Notes: generated from the letters alone by a model not told the origin. Positions 18,192-29,824 are shown, numbered from the stretch's first letter. The stretch is 64,000 nucleotides of DNA from Roseomonas haemaphysalidis (GCF_017355405.1 NZ_CP061178.1:186001-250000); one strand, 5' to 3'. A program made the numbers and translations.

Positions 18192-19181
18192 ATGCCATCC
18201 GTGCCGCCCCCCATGATCGTGCCGACCTTGACCCCCGTCCCGGCGGGAAACCGGGACGCCTGGTTGCAGGCCCCCGCCACGCCGCAGGTGCATGCGGCTG
18301 CCTTGTCCACCCTGCCGGCCTTCGGGGAGGTCGAGGTGGCAGGCACCGCCGCCGCCCTACCCCCGGCCGGCCCGTTGCGGATCGCCGCGTGGAATGTCGA
18401 GCGCTGCCTGTTCCCGGATGCCAGCGCCGCGCTGCTGCGGCGGGAAGCCGCGGCCCTGACGCTGCTGACCGAGATGGATCAGGGCTGCCACCGCACGGGC
18501 CAGCGCCACACCACCCGGTTGCTGGCAGACGCCCTGGACCAGGGCTACGCCTTTGCCGTGGAGTTTTTGGAACTGGCCGCCATGCCCGCGCCCATCTCCT
18601 TTGCCGGCAATCCGCCAGGCAACACTCTGGGCTTTCACGGCAACGGCTTTGTCAGCGCCTTGCCGTTCCGCGACCCCGTGGTGATCCGGCTGGACCCGGA
18701 AGCCGACTGGTTTGTGACGCCGCGCGGCGGGCAGAAGCGCATCGGCGCCCGCATGGCCGTGGCTGCCATTTTCCGCCACCAAGCGGTGGAATTCGTCGGC
18801 TGCAGCGTCCACCTGGAAAGCGATACCGACTTCGCGGGCCGCGACCGGCAAATGGCTGCGCTGCTGCGGGCGCTGGACGGCCTCGCGGAGGGCCTGCCGG
18901 TGGTGGTGGGCGGTGACCTGAACACGCATGTGACCGCGGGTGCTGCGGACGACCCGCGTGAGCTGCTGTTCGAAACCGCGCGCCGTCAGGGCTACGACTG
19001 GCACGTGTCCGGCGCCAGCACCCGCCCGAGCCATTGGAGCACGGGCTGCGGCCCACGGCAGCTCGACTGGTTCTGCACGCGCGGTTGCCGTGTCAGCGAG
19101 GCGCGCATGACGCCGGCACTGGACGAGGCCGGCACGGTGTTGAGCGACCACGAGCTGATCGGCATCACCGTCAGCTTCTGA
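18192..19181 (+). CDS. Endonuclease/exonuclease/phosphatase (EEP) family protein
   Basis: A 329-aa enzyme of the DNase I/phosphodiesterase fold. Motifs in order: IAAWNVERC (metal-site Asn near residue 68), LLTEMDQGC (metal Glu), VVGGDLNTH (catalytic Asp and Asn) and LSDHELIGI (catalytic Asp-His). These enzymes cleave phosphodiester or phosphomonoester bonds in nucleic acids, lipids or inositol phosphates. No secretion signal is apparent. An ATG at 18213 is an alternative start; neither has a strong ribosome site. It follows the metallophosphoesterase gene by 75 bp and runs convergently into ugpC with a 9-bp gap. The context suggests release of phosphate or glycerol phosphate. Confidence 0.85.
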   Translation: MPSVPPPMIVPTLTPVPAGNRDAWLQAPATPQVHAAALSTLPAFGEVEVAGTAAALPPAGPLRIAAWNVERCLFPDASAALLRREAAALTLLTEMDQGCHRTGQRHTTRLLADALDQGYAFAVEFLELAAMPAPISFAGNPPGNTLGFHGNGFVSALPFRDPVVIRLDPEADWFVTPRGGQKRIGARMAVAAIFRHQAVEFVGCSVHLESDTDFAGRDRQMAALLRALDGLAEGLPVVVGGDLNTHVTAGAADDPRELLFETARRQGYDWHVSGASTRPSHWSTGCGPRQLDWFCTRGCRVSEARMTPALDEAGTVLSDHELIGITVSF

Positions 19182-19190
19182 GGCAAGGCT

Positions 19191-20282
19191 TCAGGCGGTG
19201 GTTTCCAGCACCGCCTGCACCGCGTGCGGCTCCAGCCGGTCGCCGCTGCGGCTGTCGAAGACATGCAGCCGCCCGGCGGGCAGGGCCAGGCCCAATCGGT
19301 CGCCGCGCCGGAGCGGATGCTCAGGCGGCAGGTGCAGCAGGACCGGCGTGCCTTGCCACCGCGCGTGCACCAGCCGGCTGGTGCCGATATCCTCGATCAG
19401 CTCGCAGTCGGCGGCCAGCGGGCCTTCCGTGACATGCTCCGGGCGGATGCCCAGCGTCACCGGGTGGCCGGCGGGCAGGATGCCGGGCAGCGGCACGACG
19501 GCGCCCGGCGCCACCCGCACGCCCCGCCCGTCTGCGGTGATGGTGCCGCTCCAGAGATTCATGGCCGGCGAGCCGAGGAACCCCGCCACGAAGCGCGTGC
19601 GCGGGCGGTCGTAGACCTCGCGCGGCGCGCCCACCTGCTCCACCCGGCCGCCCGACATCACCACCAGCAGGTCGGCCAGCGTCATCGCCTCGATCTGGTC
19701 GTGGGTCACCAGCACGGAGGTGGCGCGCAGGCGCTCGTGCAGCCGCCGCAGCTCGATCCGCATCTGCACCCGCAGCGTGGCATCGAGATTGGACAGCGGC
19801 TCGTCGAACAGGAAGACCTCGGGGTGGCGCACCATGGCGCGGCCGATCGCGACGCGTTGCCGCTGTCCGCCCGAGAGCTGGCCGGGCCGGCGGTCCAGCA
19901 ACGCCTCCAGCGCCAGGGCGGAGGCGACCTCGGCCACTTTGGCCATGCGCTGTGCCCGGCCCATGCCCGCGACCTTCAAAGGATAGCCGATATTCTCGGC
20001 CACCGACATATGGGGGTAAAGCGCGTAGTTCTGGAACACCATGGCGCAGCCGCGGTCCTTGGGCTCCAGTTCGTTGACGCGGCGGCCGGCGATGCGGACC
20101 TCCCCGGCGCTGATGCCTTCCAGCCCCGCGATCATCCGCAGCATGGTGGACTTGCCGCAGCCAGAGGGGCCGAGCACGACCACAAAGGCACCTTCTGGCA
20201 GATCCAGCGAAACGCCGTCGACGGAGGGCGCGGCGGCGCCGGGGTAGGTCTTGCTGACATGGGTCAGGGTGATGGCGGACAT
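19191..20282 (-). CDS. ugpC: Glycerol-3-phosphate importer ATPase UgpC
   Basis: A 363-aa MalK-type ATPase that powers the UgpAE channel. Walker A is GPSGCGKST, the Q-loop [10 protein letters not shown], the signature [14 protein letters not shown] and Walker [15 protein letters not shown]-terminal TOBE-type domain follows ([10 protein letters not shown]), as in MalK/UgpC. The ATG at 20282 has AGGA 8 nt upstream; a GTG at 20300 overlapping the ugpE stop is possible but adds six residues outside the fold. It is last in ugpBAEC. It is also the only MalK-like ATPase in the window and might serve the ATPase-less sugar importer at 6894-9870 as well. Confidence 0.93.
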   Translation of the reverse strand: MSAITLTHVSKTYPGAAAPSVDGVSLDLPEGAFVVVLGPSGCGKSTMLRMIAGLEGISAGEVRIAGRRVNELEPKDRGCAMVFQNYALYPHMSVAENIGYPLKVAGMGRAQRMAKVAEVASALALEALLDRRPGQLSGGQRQRVAIGRAMVRHPEVFLFDEPLSNLDATLRVQMRIELRRLHERLRATSVLVTHDQIEAMTLADLLVVMSGGRVEQVGAPREVYDRPRTRFVAGFLGSPAMNLWSGTITADGRGVRVAPGAVVPLPGILPAGHPVTLGIRPEHVTEGPLAADCELIEDIGTSRLVHARWQGTPVLLHLPPEHPLRRGDRLGLALPAGRLHVFDSRSGDRLEPHAVQAVLETTA

Positions 20283-20296
20283 GCGGGCGGTCCTGC

Positions 20297-21211
20297 TCAC
20301 TTCTCGGTTGCGACGAGGCCGCGAACGAACCAGCGCTGCATCACCACCACCACCAACAGCGGCGGCAGCATGACGATCAGCGTGGCGGCCATGACGACGT
20401 TCCAGTCCGGTACGCTGTCACCACGCGGCACCATGCGGGACAGCTGCACCATCACGGTGCTGCGGTTGGGATCGGTGGTCACCAGCAGCGGCCATAGGTA
20501 CTGGTTCCAGGCGTAGACGAACATGATGGTGGCGAGCGCCGCCATGTTGGTGCGCGACAACGGCAGCAGGATGTCACGCAGGAAGCGCAACGGCCCGGCG
20601 CCGTCCATGCGCGCGGCCTCCACCAGCTCCTCCGGGATGGTCATGAAGAACTGGCGGTAGAGGAAGGTGCCGGTAGCCGTGGCGACCAGGGGCAGGATCA
20701 AGCCGGCATAGGAGTTCAGCATGCGCCACTCCAGCGCGATGCGGATGCCGGAAAGGTTTTCTACCAGCCCGGTGGTACCGGTCGCGTCCAGGATCGCCTG
20801 GAAGGGGCGCAGCGCATTGGCAGCCACCGCGTAGGTGGGCACGATGCGGACCTCGAGCGGCAGCATCAGCGTCACGAAGATCAGCCAGAATACCAGCATC
20901 TTGGCGCGCCACTGGAAGAACACCACGGCGTAGGCTGCCAGCGCCGCCACCAGGATCTTGCCCGCCATGACGCCGAGCGCCACGATGGCGCTGGTGACAA
21001 AACGGCTGCCGAGCTGACCCCGTGTCCAGGCCGCCTGCAGATTCTCCCACAGATGCGGCCCGGGCAGCCAGTTGAGGCCGCCGCTGTTGACGCCAGCCAG
21101 GTCCTGGCTGGCCGCCGTGAAGGCCAGCCAGATGGGCGCCAGCAGGCACAGCGCGCCGCCGAGCAGCAGCAGGTGGGACATCAGATCCAGCAGGGGGCGG
21201 CGTTCGACCAA
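20297..21211 (-). CDS. ugpE: Glycerol-3-phosphate importer permease UgpE, TTG start
   Basis: A 304-aa inner-membrane protein with six hydrophobic segments and the coupling loop LVEAARMDGAGPLRFLRDILLPL. NQYLWPLL and MQRWFVRGLV are characteristic of UgpE. The start was set at a TTG (21211) because AAGTGAGG lies 5 nt upstream and the resulting N-terminus (VERRPLLDLMSH) lines up with the remembered E. coli UgpE start (IENRPWLTIFSH). The in-frame codon at 21247 is also TTG but lies inside ugpA without a ribosome site; ATG 21181 would cut conserved residues. It overlaps neither neighbour and pairs with UgpA. Confidence 0.93.
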   Translation of the reverse strand: MVERRPLLDLMSHLLLLGGALCLLAPIWLAFTAASQDLAGVNSGGLNWLPGPHLWENLQAAWTRGQLGSRFVTSAIVALGVMAGKILVAALAAYAVVFFQWRAKMLVFWLIFVTLMLPLEVRIVPTYAVAANALRPFQAILDATGTTGLVENLSGIRIALEWRMLNSYAGLILPLVATATGTFLYRQFFMTIPEELVEAARMDGAGPLRFLRDILLPLSRTNMAALATIMFVYAWNQYLWPLLVTTDPNRSTVMVQLSRMVPRGDSVPDWNVVMAATLIVMLPPLLVVVVMQRWFVRGLVATEK

Positions 21212-21218
21212 ATCGGCC

Positions 21219-22109
21219 TCACTTGTAATGCAGGCGCCGCTCGACAAAGCGGAACTGGATGAAGGTAAGCGCCACGACCAGGAGCATCAGCACGATGCTC
21301 TGCGCAGCGGCGCCGGAATAATCGAGACCTTTGAAGCCATCGGCGTAGATCTTGTAGACCATCAGGTCGGTCGAGCGCGCCGGGCCGCCCGCCGTCATCA
21401 CGTCCACCAGCGCGAAGCTGTGGGTGAAGCTATCGGTCAGGTTGATGATGACCAGAAAGAACAGCGTCGGCGCCAGCAGCGGCGCCTGCAGGTCGCGCAT
21501 CCGGCGCAGCGGCCCGGCGCCATCCATCGCCGCCGCCTCGACCAGTCCGCGCGGGATGGACTGCAGTCCCGCCAGCAGGAAAACGAAGTTGTAGGAGACG
21601 AGCTGCCAGGCACCGGCCAGCACCAGCATGACCATGGCGTGGTTGCCGTTCAACACAGGGTTCCAGAGCCCCGGAGACGCCTGGTTCAACACCGCGAAGA
21701 CGCCTGAGCGCGGGTCGAACACGAAGCGGAAGACGATGCCCACCGCCGGCGCCGCGATGGCATAGGGCCAGATCAGCGCAAGACGGTAGCCGCGAGTATA
21801 GGTCAGCTCACGGTCCACGAACATGGCCAACAGCAGCGAGATGCCGATGGCGAGGATGGTGGTGGCCACGGCGTAGACCACGCTGATGCGGACGGAATGC
21901 CAGTAGTTGGGGTCCGTGAACACGGCCGCGAAGTTTTGCAGCCCGACCCAGTCGTTGCCGCCGCCCCAGGGCTGCTCCAGCGTGAAGGCCCAGTACAACG
22001 CCTCACCGGTCGGCCAGTAAAAGAACACGAAGATGATGAGGAGCTGCGGCGCCACCAGGGCCCATGGCAGCCAGGGGCTGCGGAACAACGCGCGTCGGGA
22101 ATGGCTCAT
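21219..22109 (-). CDS. ugpA: Glycerol-3-phosphate importer permease UgpA
   Basis: A 296-aa inner-membrane permease. The N-terminus FRSPWLPWALVAPQLLI and the segment LIWPYAIAAPAVGIVFRFVFDP are typical of UgpA. The EAA loop is LVEAAAMDGAGPLRRMRDLQAP. It lies second in ugpBAEC, 48 bp after ugpB. With UgpE it forms the channel for sn-glycerol-3-phosphate and glycerophosphodiesters. The UgpE ribosome site overlaps its last codons. Confidence 0.94.
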   Translation of the reverse strand: MSHSRRALFRSPWLPWALVAPQLLIIFVFFYWPTGEALYWAFTLEQPWGGGNDWVGLQNFAAVFTDPNYWHSVRISVVYAVATTILAIGISLLLAMFVDRELTYTRGYRLALIWPYAIAAPAVGIVFRFVFDPRSGVFAVLNQASPGLWNPVLNGNHAMVMLVLAGAWQLVSYNFVFLLAGLQSIPRGLVEAAAMDGAGPLRRMRDLQAPLLAPTLFFLVIINLTDSFTHSFALVDVMTAGGPARSTDLMVYKIYADGFKGLDYSGAAAQSIVLMLLVVALTFIQFRFVERRLHYK

Positions 22110-22157
22110 GATATGGCTCCGGCGCCGCCGCCCGGGAGCGGCGGCGCCCGCTGGCGT

Positions 22158-23495
22158 TCAGGGCAGCTGCTTGCCGCGGTAGGTCTGCTCGAAGCGGCGC
22201 AGCAGGCGGTTGCCCTCGGTCTGGATCGCCTCCAGCGCCTGGTCCATGGTCTTGCTGCCGGCGAAGGCCGCCTGCATCTCATTGGCATAGGCTGCGCGGA
22301 ACTGCGTCATGTTGCCGAGGCGCAGGCCACGGGAGTTCTCGGTCGGCTCGGTCAGCAGCAGGCTTTGCATCGCGACCTCGCGGCCCACGTTCTCCGGACG
22401 CAGGAAGAAGCCGTCGTTCTTCATGGCGTCGAAGCCCGCCTGCGTCACGGGGATATAGCCAGTGACGGTGGACCAGTAGGTCTCTGATTCCGGCGTCGCC
22501 AGGAAGGCAAAGAACGCGGCTGCGGCGCGGTACTCTCCGGCCGGGCGGCCCTTCAGTGTCCAGAGCGAGGCGCCGCCGACGCGGGAGTTGGTGCGCGTCG
22601 TGCCTTCGTAGACCGGCAGCAGCGCGGGGGTCCAGTCGAGGCCGGCGGCAGCGGTGCGGCGCACCGTCTGGTGGTTCGCGATCGAGGCGAAGCCTACCGC
22701 GCAGTCGCCCGCCGCGAAGGATGTGACGACATCCCGCCCGCCCTGCGCCGTGCGGAGCTGAATCAGCCCTTCCTTGTACCAATTGTACAGGTTGTTGTAG
22801 TGCCGCTTCACGATGCCCTGGTTGAAGATATACTCGGCATCCAGCCCGCCGTAACCGTTGTCGCGCGTGGCGACGGGGACGTTATGGATGGCGGAGAACT
22901 GCTCAAGCTGTGGCCAGCTGTCAAAGTCGATCGCCATGGGGCAGGCGTGGCCTTGTGCCTTCAGGGCACGCAGCGCGCGTTCGACGCCTTCCCATGTCTC
23001 GGGCGGCTGTTCGAAGCCCACCGCCTTGAAGGCACCGCGGTTCCAGTACATCACCGCCGTCGAGGAGTTGAAGGGAAAGGACAGCATCTCGCCCTTCGAC
23101 GTCGCGTAGTAGGCGGCGATGGGCGACAGGTAGTTGCTCCAGTTCACCGCGCGATTCTGCTGCGCCATCAGCTCGCGCGCCGGAAGGTGCACGTTGGCCA
23201 GCATCATGTCGGCGGTGCCGGCATCGTAGACCTGTACCACCGTCGGCTGCTCATTGGCGCGGAAAGCGGCGATGGTGTTCTGCAACGCCTTGGCGTAGTC
23301 GCCCTGGCTGGTGCAGGTGACCGAGAATTCTTGTTGCGCATCGTTGAAACGCTGGCAGACGGATTGTACCGCCTCGCTCAGCTGGCCCGTCAGGCCGTAC
23401 CAGAACGTGAAGTTCTGGCGCTGGGCCTGGGCCTGACCGGCCGTGGCGCCGAGGCTCAGCGCAATGCCGGCCGCGATGGCGGTTCTACGAAACAT
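22158..23495 (-). CDS. ugpB: Glycerol-3-phosphate-binding protein UgpB
   Basis: A 445-aa periplasmic binding protein with a classical Sec signal (MFRRTAIAAGIALSLGATAG then QAQA cleavage). The UgpB hallmarks are FWYGLTGQL near the mature start, VQVYDAGTADMM and NSSTAVMYWN, residues around the glycerol-phosphate pocket in the family. GAGAGG lies before the ATG. First gene of ugpBAEC, preceded by a well-matched Pho box 68 bp upstream. It captures glycerol-3-phosphate or glycerophosphodiesters when phosphate is scarce. No ugpQ phosphodiesterase is in the operon; the convergent EEP and metallophosphoesterase genes may fill that role. Confidence 0.95.
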   Translation of the reverse strand: MFRRTAIAAGIALSLGATAGQAQAQRQNFTFWYGLTGQLSEAVQSVCQRFNDAQQEFSVTCTSQGDYAKALQNTIAAFRANEQPTVVQVYDAGTADMMLANVHLPARELMAQQNRAVNWSNYLSPIAAYYATSKGEMLSFPFNSSTAVMYWNRGAFKAVGFEQPPETWEGVERALRALKAQGHACPMAIDFDSWPQLEQFSAIHNVPVATRDNGYGGLDAEYIFNQGIVKRHYNNLYNWYKEGLIQLRTAQGGRDVVTSFAAGDCAVGFASIANHQTVRRTAAAGLDWTPALLPVYEGTTRTNSRVGGASLWTLKGRPAGEYRAAAAFFAFLATPESETYWSTVTGYIPVTQAGFDAMKNDGFFLRPENVGREVAMQSLLLTEPTENSRGLRLGNMTQFRAAYANEMQAAFAGSKTMDQALEAIQTEGNRLLRRFEQTYRGKQLP

Positions 23496-23810
23496 GTCGA
23501 CCTCTCGAAGAGCTTTCGGTCGGCCGATTAGTCGCTCACTGCTACAGATCGAGGGGGTCTCGATGACATGTTTATGACTACCCGATCAGTGCATGACCGA
23601 TGCCCTCCTGCTGGGCATGAACAGGGGGGAGACCGCCCTTTCAACGGCAGACCACGTGAACAACACCCACCTTCCGGCGTCAGGTGCTAAGTGGCAGTCT
23701 TTGGCATCAGCTAGGACTTGCTGGCCAGCCGCGATCTTTCGCGGAATGATTGTATGGAGGCCGACATAGTTCGCGCACGCGGGGGCTGCTCCGGCAGGAA
23801 AGCAGGAGGC
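23496..23810. other. 315-bp ugpB upstream region
   Basis: It holds the ugp promoter side, with the Pho box at 23563-23580, and then about 230 bp in which nothing is recognised before the end of the small gene at 23811. Confidence 0.5.
23563..23580 (-). promoter_or_regulatory. Pho box (PhoB site) upstream of ugpB
   Basis: On the minus strand the site reads TAGTCATAAACATGTCAT. It matches the enterobacterial Pho-box consensus in 14 of 18 positions, and both GTCA half-sites are spaced 11 bp apart. It ends 68 bp before the ugpB ATG, where a PhoB site replacing the -35 element is expected. The consensus is established for E. coli; its use here is inferred. Confidence 0.7.
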
Positions 23811-24116
23811 CTATCCCGCCCCCTGCGCCTTCTTGACCTCAGCCAACACCGCCTCATGCGTCGCTAGGATTCGCCGCAACGTGGGCTTCCCCTTGTCGCT
23901 CGCCTCGGCAATGCCCTCGTGCATCTCCTCGATCCCCATGGCGATCTGTTCGGCCAAGCCGGACAGTCGCTCCTGCATCTGCTCATCGTGATCCTTGAGC
24001 TCGGCCGTCCAGATCGCCAGGACGCGCGATGTTTCGGCGGCAGCGCGTTCGGGTGGAACACCCGCTTGTAGCAGCTTGATGAGGGGGGCCAGGTCAGCAG
24101 AGGGTGTGCGGGACAT
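23811..24116 (-). CDS. Small hypothetical helical protein
   Basis: A 101-aa reading frame not recognised as any family. It is rich in Ala, Glu, Gln and Met and reads as helical, with a long amphipathic stretch (residues about 40-75) that could form a coiled coil. There is no signal or membrane segment, and no strong ribosome site before the ATG. It lies alone between ugpB and the dpp-type operon with about 80 bp to the latter's end. Composition and a continuous frame support a real gene moderately. No function can be offered. Confidence 0.5.
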   Translation of the reverse strand: MSRTPSADLAPLIKLLQAGVPPERAAAETSRVLAIWTAELKDHDEQMQERLSGLAEQIAMGIEEMHEGIAEASDKGKPTLRRILATHEAVLAEVKKAQGAG

Positions 24117-24197
24117 GCCGGGAAAATAGGCAGGCGGGCATTGGGTGGCTAGACGATAAACGGATCCATCGTGGTGACAGTCGTCCTGCCCCGCTGG

Positions 24198-26151
<1,954 letters not shown>

Positions 26152-26155
<4 letters not shown>

Positions 26156-27024
26156 GCGCGCCGCCGCAGCCATTGCGCCATGCCGTCGCCCAACAGGGAG
26201 AAGCCCATGCCGGCTAGGACGATGGCGAAACCGGGAAAGATCGACATCCACCAAGCCGTGGTCATGAAGTTCTTGCCGTCGGCGATCAGCACGCCCCATT
26301 CGGCGGTGGGCGGCTGCGCGCCGAGCCCGAGATAGCCGAGGCTGGAGCCTAGCAGGATGGCCAGCGACATATCCGTCATCCAGTACACCAGGATCGGTGA
26401 GATGGCATTGGGCAGCAGGTGGCGGAAGATGATGCGGGCGCGGCCATAGCCCATGACCCGGCCGGCGGCGGCGTAGTCGCGCCGCTTCTGCGCGACGATC
26501 TCGCCGCGCATCAGCCGGGCATAGACGATCCAGCCGACGGCGCTGATGGCGATGTACATGTTGATCAGCCCCGGCCCCAGCACGGCGACGATGGCGATGA
26601 CCAGCACGACGAAGGGGATGGTGACAATGATGTCGACCAGCCGGCGGAACAGCAGGTCCGGCCAGCCGCCGGCATAACCCAGCAGGCAGCCTGCCAGCGT
26701 GCCGAACACCGCCGGAAACAGCGTGGAGAAGATGGCGATCTGCAGATCGACCTGCGCAGCCCAGATGGTGCGCGAAAGGATGTCGCGGCCGAAATTGTCG
26801 GTGCCGAAGGGATGCGCCCAGCCGGGCGGCTGCAGGATGGCCGTGTAGTCGAAGGCCAGCGGGTCGTAGGGCGCGACCAGGGCCGGCGCGATGCCGCAAA
26901 GCAGCAGCAGGGCGATGATGGCACCGCCGGCCAGCAGGCTGCCCGGCAGCCGGGGGCGTGGCCGGGGCGCGGCCAGCGCGGCGGGCGTGGCCGATGCGAC
27001 CTGCGTGGTGGTTTCCGCGCTCAT
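26152..27024 (-). CDS. Peptide-type ABC importer permease, DppC/OppC
   Basis: A 290-aa inner-membrane permease with an N-terminal OppC-type segment and HPFGTDNFGRDILSR, the conserved DppC motif. The coupling loop is DYAAAGRVMGYGRARIIFRHLLPN. The ATG overlaps the dppB stop as ATGA. It pairs with the DppB-type protein. Confidence 0.94.
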
Positions 27025-27959
27025 CCCGCCACCCGGGGGTCGAGCATGGCTTGCACAGTGTCCAGAGCCAGGAACACCACCGAAACCATGACGGCCAGCA
27101 CCATGGTCAGCCCCTGAACCACCGCGTAGTCGCGGGCGAAGATGCTGTCGATCATCAACCGGCCGATGCCGGGGATGGCAAAGACCGTCTCGGTGATGAC
27201 GGCACCGCCCACCAGCGTGCCGATATGCAGCCCCAGCAGCGTGACGGTGGAGACCCAGGCGTTGCGCAGCACGTGCCGGCGCAGCACCAGCCGAGCCGGT
27301 AGCCCCTTGGCCGTGGCGAACTCGATGTACTCGGCGTGCAGCACCTCGATCAGCGCGTCGCGCAGGTTGCGCAGCAGGATGGCGGCGAGGCTGAGCGCCA
27401 GCGTCAGCGCCGGCAGGAACAGGTAGTACAGGTTCTCCACGAAGCCGGTGCCGATGCCGCCCACGGGAAACCAGCGCAGCCCGGCGCCCAGCGTGATGAG
27501 CAGCACGAGGCCAATGTAGAACACTGGCATCGAGACGCTGAGCTGCGCGAAGAGGCGGATGGCGGCATCCGCCCAGCCGCCCTTGCGCAGCGCCGCGACG
27601 AAGGCCAGCGGCACCGCCATGAGCAGCGCCAGCAGGCAGGCCATGCCGGTCAGCATCAGCGTCACCGGCAGCCGCTCGGCGATCAGCGCGGTGACGGAAA
27701 CCCGCATGGTGACGGACTGGCCGAACTGCAGGGTCAGCGTCCGCCGAAGGAATTCCCAGAACTGCAGCAGCAGCGGGTCGTCCAGCCGCATGGCCAGCCG
27801 GGCCCGGGCCAGGGCCTCGTCCGAGGCGCGCTCGCCGGCCAGCACCATCGCCGGGTCGCCCGGCAGCAGACGCATCAGGAAGAACACCAGCACCGCCACG
27901 ACCACAACGGTGACCAGGATCTGCAGCAGCCGGCGGCCGAGGATGGCGAACAGGGTCAT
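27021..27959 (-). CDS. Peptide-type ABC importer permease, DppB/OppB
   Basis: A 312-aa inner-membrane protein. The N-terminus MTLFAILGRRLLQILVTVVV is typical of DppB, followed by RLLPGDPA, and the coupling loop is EYIEFATAKGLPARLVLRRHVLRNA. The ATG at 27959 lies 10 bp after the SBP stop; the longer frame upstream only shadows the SBP gene. FAIPGIGRLMIDSIFARDY near the end is conserved. It forms the channel with DppC. Confidence 0.93.
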   Translation of the reverse strand: MTLFAILGRRLLQILVTVVVVAVLVFFLMRLLPGDPAMVLAGERASDEALARARLAMRLDDPLLLQFWEFLRRTLTLQFGQSVTMRVSVTALIAERLPVTLMLTGMACLLALLMAVPLAFVAALRKGGWADAAIRLFAQLSVSMPVFYIGLVLLITLGAGLRWFPVGGIGTGFVENLYYLFLPALTLALSLAAILLRNLRDALIEVLHAEYIEFATAKGLPARLVLRRHVLRNAWVSTVTLLGLHIGTLVGGAVITETVFAIPGIGRLMIDSIFARDYAVVQGLTMVLAVMVSVVFLALDTVQAMLDPRVAG

Positions 27960-27969
27960 GGCCCCGCGC

Positions 27970-29559
27970 TCACGCCTCGACCGAGGTTTCCGCGAAGATG
28001 TTGTTGCCGAGGGGGATCTGGATGAAGCCACGCACCTGCTTGCGCAGCGCCACCGGGTAGGGAACGTCGATGCCGAAGATGAAGGGCGCGGCCTCGGTGA
28101 AGCGCTTCTGGATCTCTTCGAACATCGCGGCACGCTTGGCCGGGTCCATCTCCTTCTCGCTCTGCTCGAACAGCGTGTTGACGGCGGGGTCGTTCCAGCC
28201 AGTGCGGTTGGCCTGGCGGGTTGGGTAATAGGCCATGATGGAGGTGACCTGCTTCGGGTCGTTCAGGTCATTGGTCCAGAGCGAGGTGCGCATCTGGAAA
28301 TCGGCGGCGTTGAAGCGGGCCAGCCGCGTGGCGTTCTCGAGCTGCTCGATCTTCAGCCGTACGCCCACCTGCGACCACATCTGCTGCAACACGGTCAGCT
28401 TGGCCGCGTCATCGGCGCTGCCGGCGAGCGCCATGCAGGTGACCTCGAAGCCGCCGGCATAGCCAGCCTCGGCCAGCAGCTGCTTGGCGCGCCCGAGATT
28501 ATAGGGGTAGAGCGGCGCAGGGCCATAGGCCATCGGCGTCGCCATCGGCATATAGGAGCGCGCCGGCGTGCCGACGCCGTGCGTGACGATCTGGATCAAC
28601 GCCTCCTTGTTGGTGGCGTAGTTCAGCGCCTGGCGCACGCGGACGTCGGAGAGCGGGTTCTTGCTGCCGTCCTTCAGCGTCGGCCGGTTGTTCAGCGTAA
28701 AGTACTGCACCTGCGCCGCCGGGAACAATTGCATGTCGATGCCCGGCGCGTTGCGCAACTCGGCGACGCGGGCGTAGGGCAGGAACTCGGTCATGTCCAC
28801 TTCGCCGGCGCGCAGCTTCAGCACCCGCGTCGCGTCGTCGGGGATGATCAGGCAGCGGATCGTGTCGAGGTAGGGCAGGGATTCGCCGGCGGCATCCTTG
28901 CGCCAGTAGTGCGGGTTGCGCTTCAGCACCATCTCGCTGTTGCGGCGCCAGCTATCCACGAAGAAGGGGCCGGAGCCGATCGGCTTCTCGGCGAAGCTTG
29001 CCCATTTCTCGGCCAGCGTCGCGCCCGGCGCCGCCATGACCAGCTTCTCGGACATGATGCCGGCGTTGAAGGTGGCCAGTGCCTGCAGGATCGAAGGGTC
29101 GGGCAGGGCGGTGCGGACCACTACGGTATCGGCCGAAGGCGTTTCCACCGCCGTCACGGCGGCCAGCAGGAAGGCGAACTCGCCGCCCTGCTCCTTGCTG
29201 CGTGCGCGGTCCAGCGACCACTTCACGTCGGACACCGCGAGTGGCGAGCCGTCGGCGAACTTCAGTCCCTCGCGCAGCGTGAAGGTGATGGCCTTGCCGT
29301 CGTCGGAGATGCTGTGGCTGGCGGCGAGGCCGGGCTGCAGGGCTTTGCCGTCCGGGGTCGGCTGCAGCAGCGTGTCGTAGAGGTTGAGCGAGATCCAGAT
29401 GTCGGCATTCTGCGCCGTCTGCGTCGGGTCCAGCACCAGGCTGTCAGCATAGCGGGCGAACACCAGGGTGCCGCCGCGCCTGGCGGCCCGGGCCGGTTTG
29501 GTGAGCACGCCGGGCATCGCCAGTAGGCTTGATGCAAGGAGAAGGTCACGCCGCTTCAT
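27970..29559 (-). CDS. ABC importer solute-binding protein, family 5, with its own permeases
   Basis: A 529-aa periplasmic receptor with a Tat-like signal (KRRDLLLASSLLAMPG). Family features include LVLDPTQTAQNADIW, GKAITFTLREGLKFADG, IGSGPFFVDSW and DVRVRQALNYATNKEALIQ. It heads the five-gene importer operon. It belongs to a different branch from the four orphan SBPs of this window: it lacks their DPHFHN and FDRLV signatures. Ligand unknown; peptides, opines or glutathione-like compounds are possible. Confidence 0.93.
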   Translation of the reverse strand: MKRRDLLLASSLLAMPGVLTKPARAARRGGTLVFARYADSLVLDPTQTAQNADIWISLNLYDTLLQPTPDGKALQPGLAASHSISDDGKAITFTLREGLKFADGSPLAVSDVKWSLDRARSKEQGGEFAFLLAAVTAVETPSADTVVVRTALPDPSILQALATFNAGIMSEKLVMAAPGATLAEKWASFAEKPIGSGPFFVDSWRRNSEMVLKRNPHYWRKDAAGESLPYLDTIRCLIIPDDATRVLKLRAGEVDMTEFLPYARVAELRNAPGIDMQLFPAAQVQYFTLNNRPTLKDGSKNPLSDVRVRQALNYATNKEALIQIVTHGVGTPARSYMPMATPMAYGPAPLYPYNLGRAKQLLAEAGYAGGFEVTCMALAGSADDAAKLTVLQQMWSQVGVRLKIEQLENATRLARFNAADFQMRTSLWTNDLNDPKQVTSIMAYYPTRQANRTGWNDPAVNTLFEQSEKEMDPAKRAAMFEEIQKRFTEAAPFIFGIDVPYPVALRKQVRGFIQIPLGNNIFAETSVEA

Positions 29560-29824
29560 GGATCATTCGCCCTTGAGCAGGAGATGGGGGCAAGCTTTGT
29601 GGAGCGGCGGCAAGGCGTCAATCATAACCGCATTGAAACAAGGCAATCTTTGCTCTGGCGCACCGATATTGAACGCTTTTCATTCAAATGCCCGCGGCGC
29701 TCTCAATATTCGCCTATTTATTAGACTTTTTTTGTGGATAGACGGTTCGGAGTAAGAAGGCGCCTTCCCATGAAGCATCGGCGTGATGACAGAATGACGG
29801 TGCTGTTCCGAAGGAGGACCCCGC

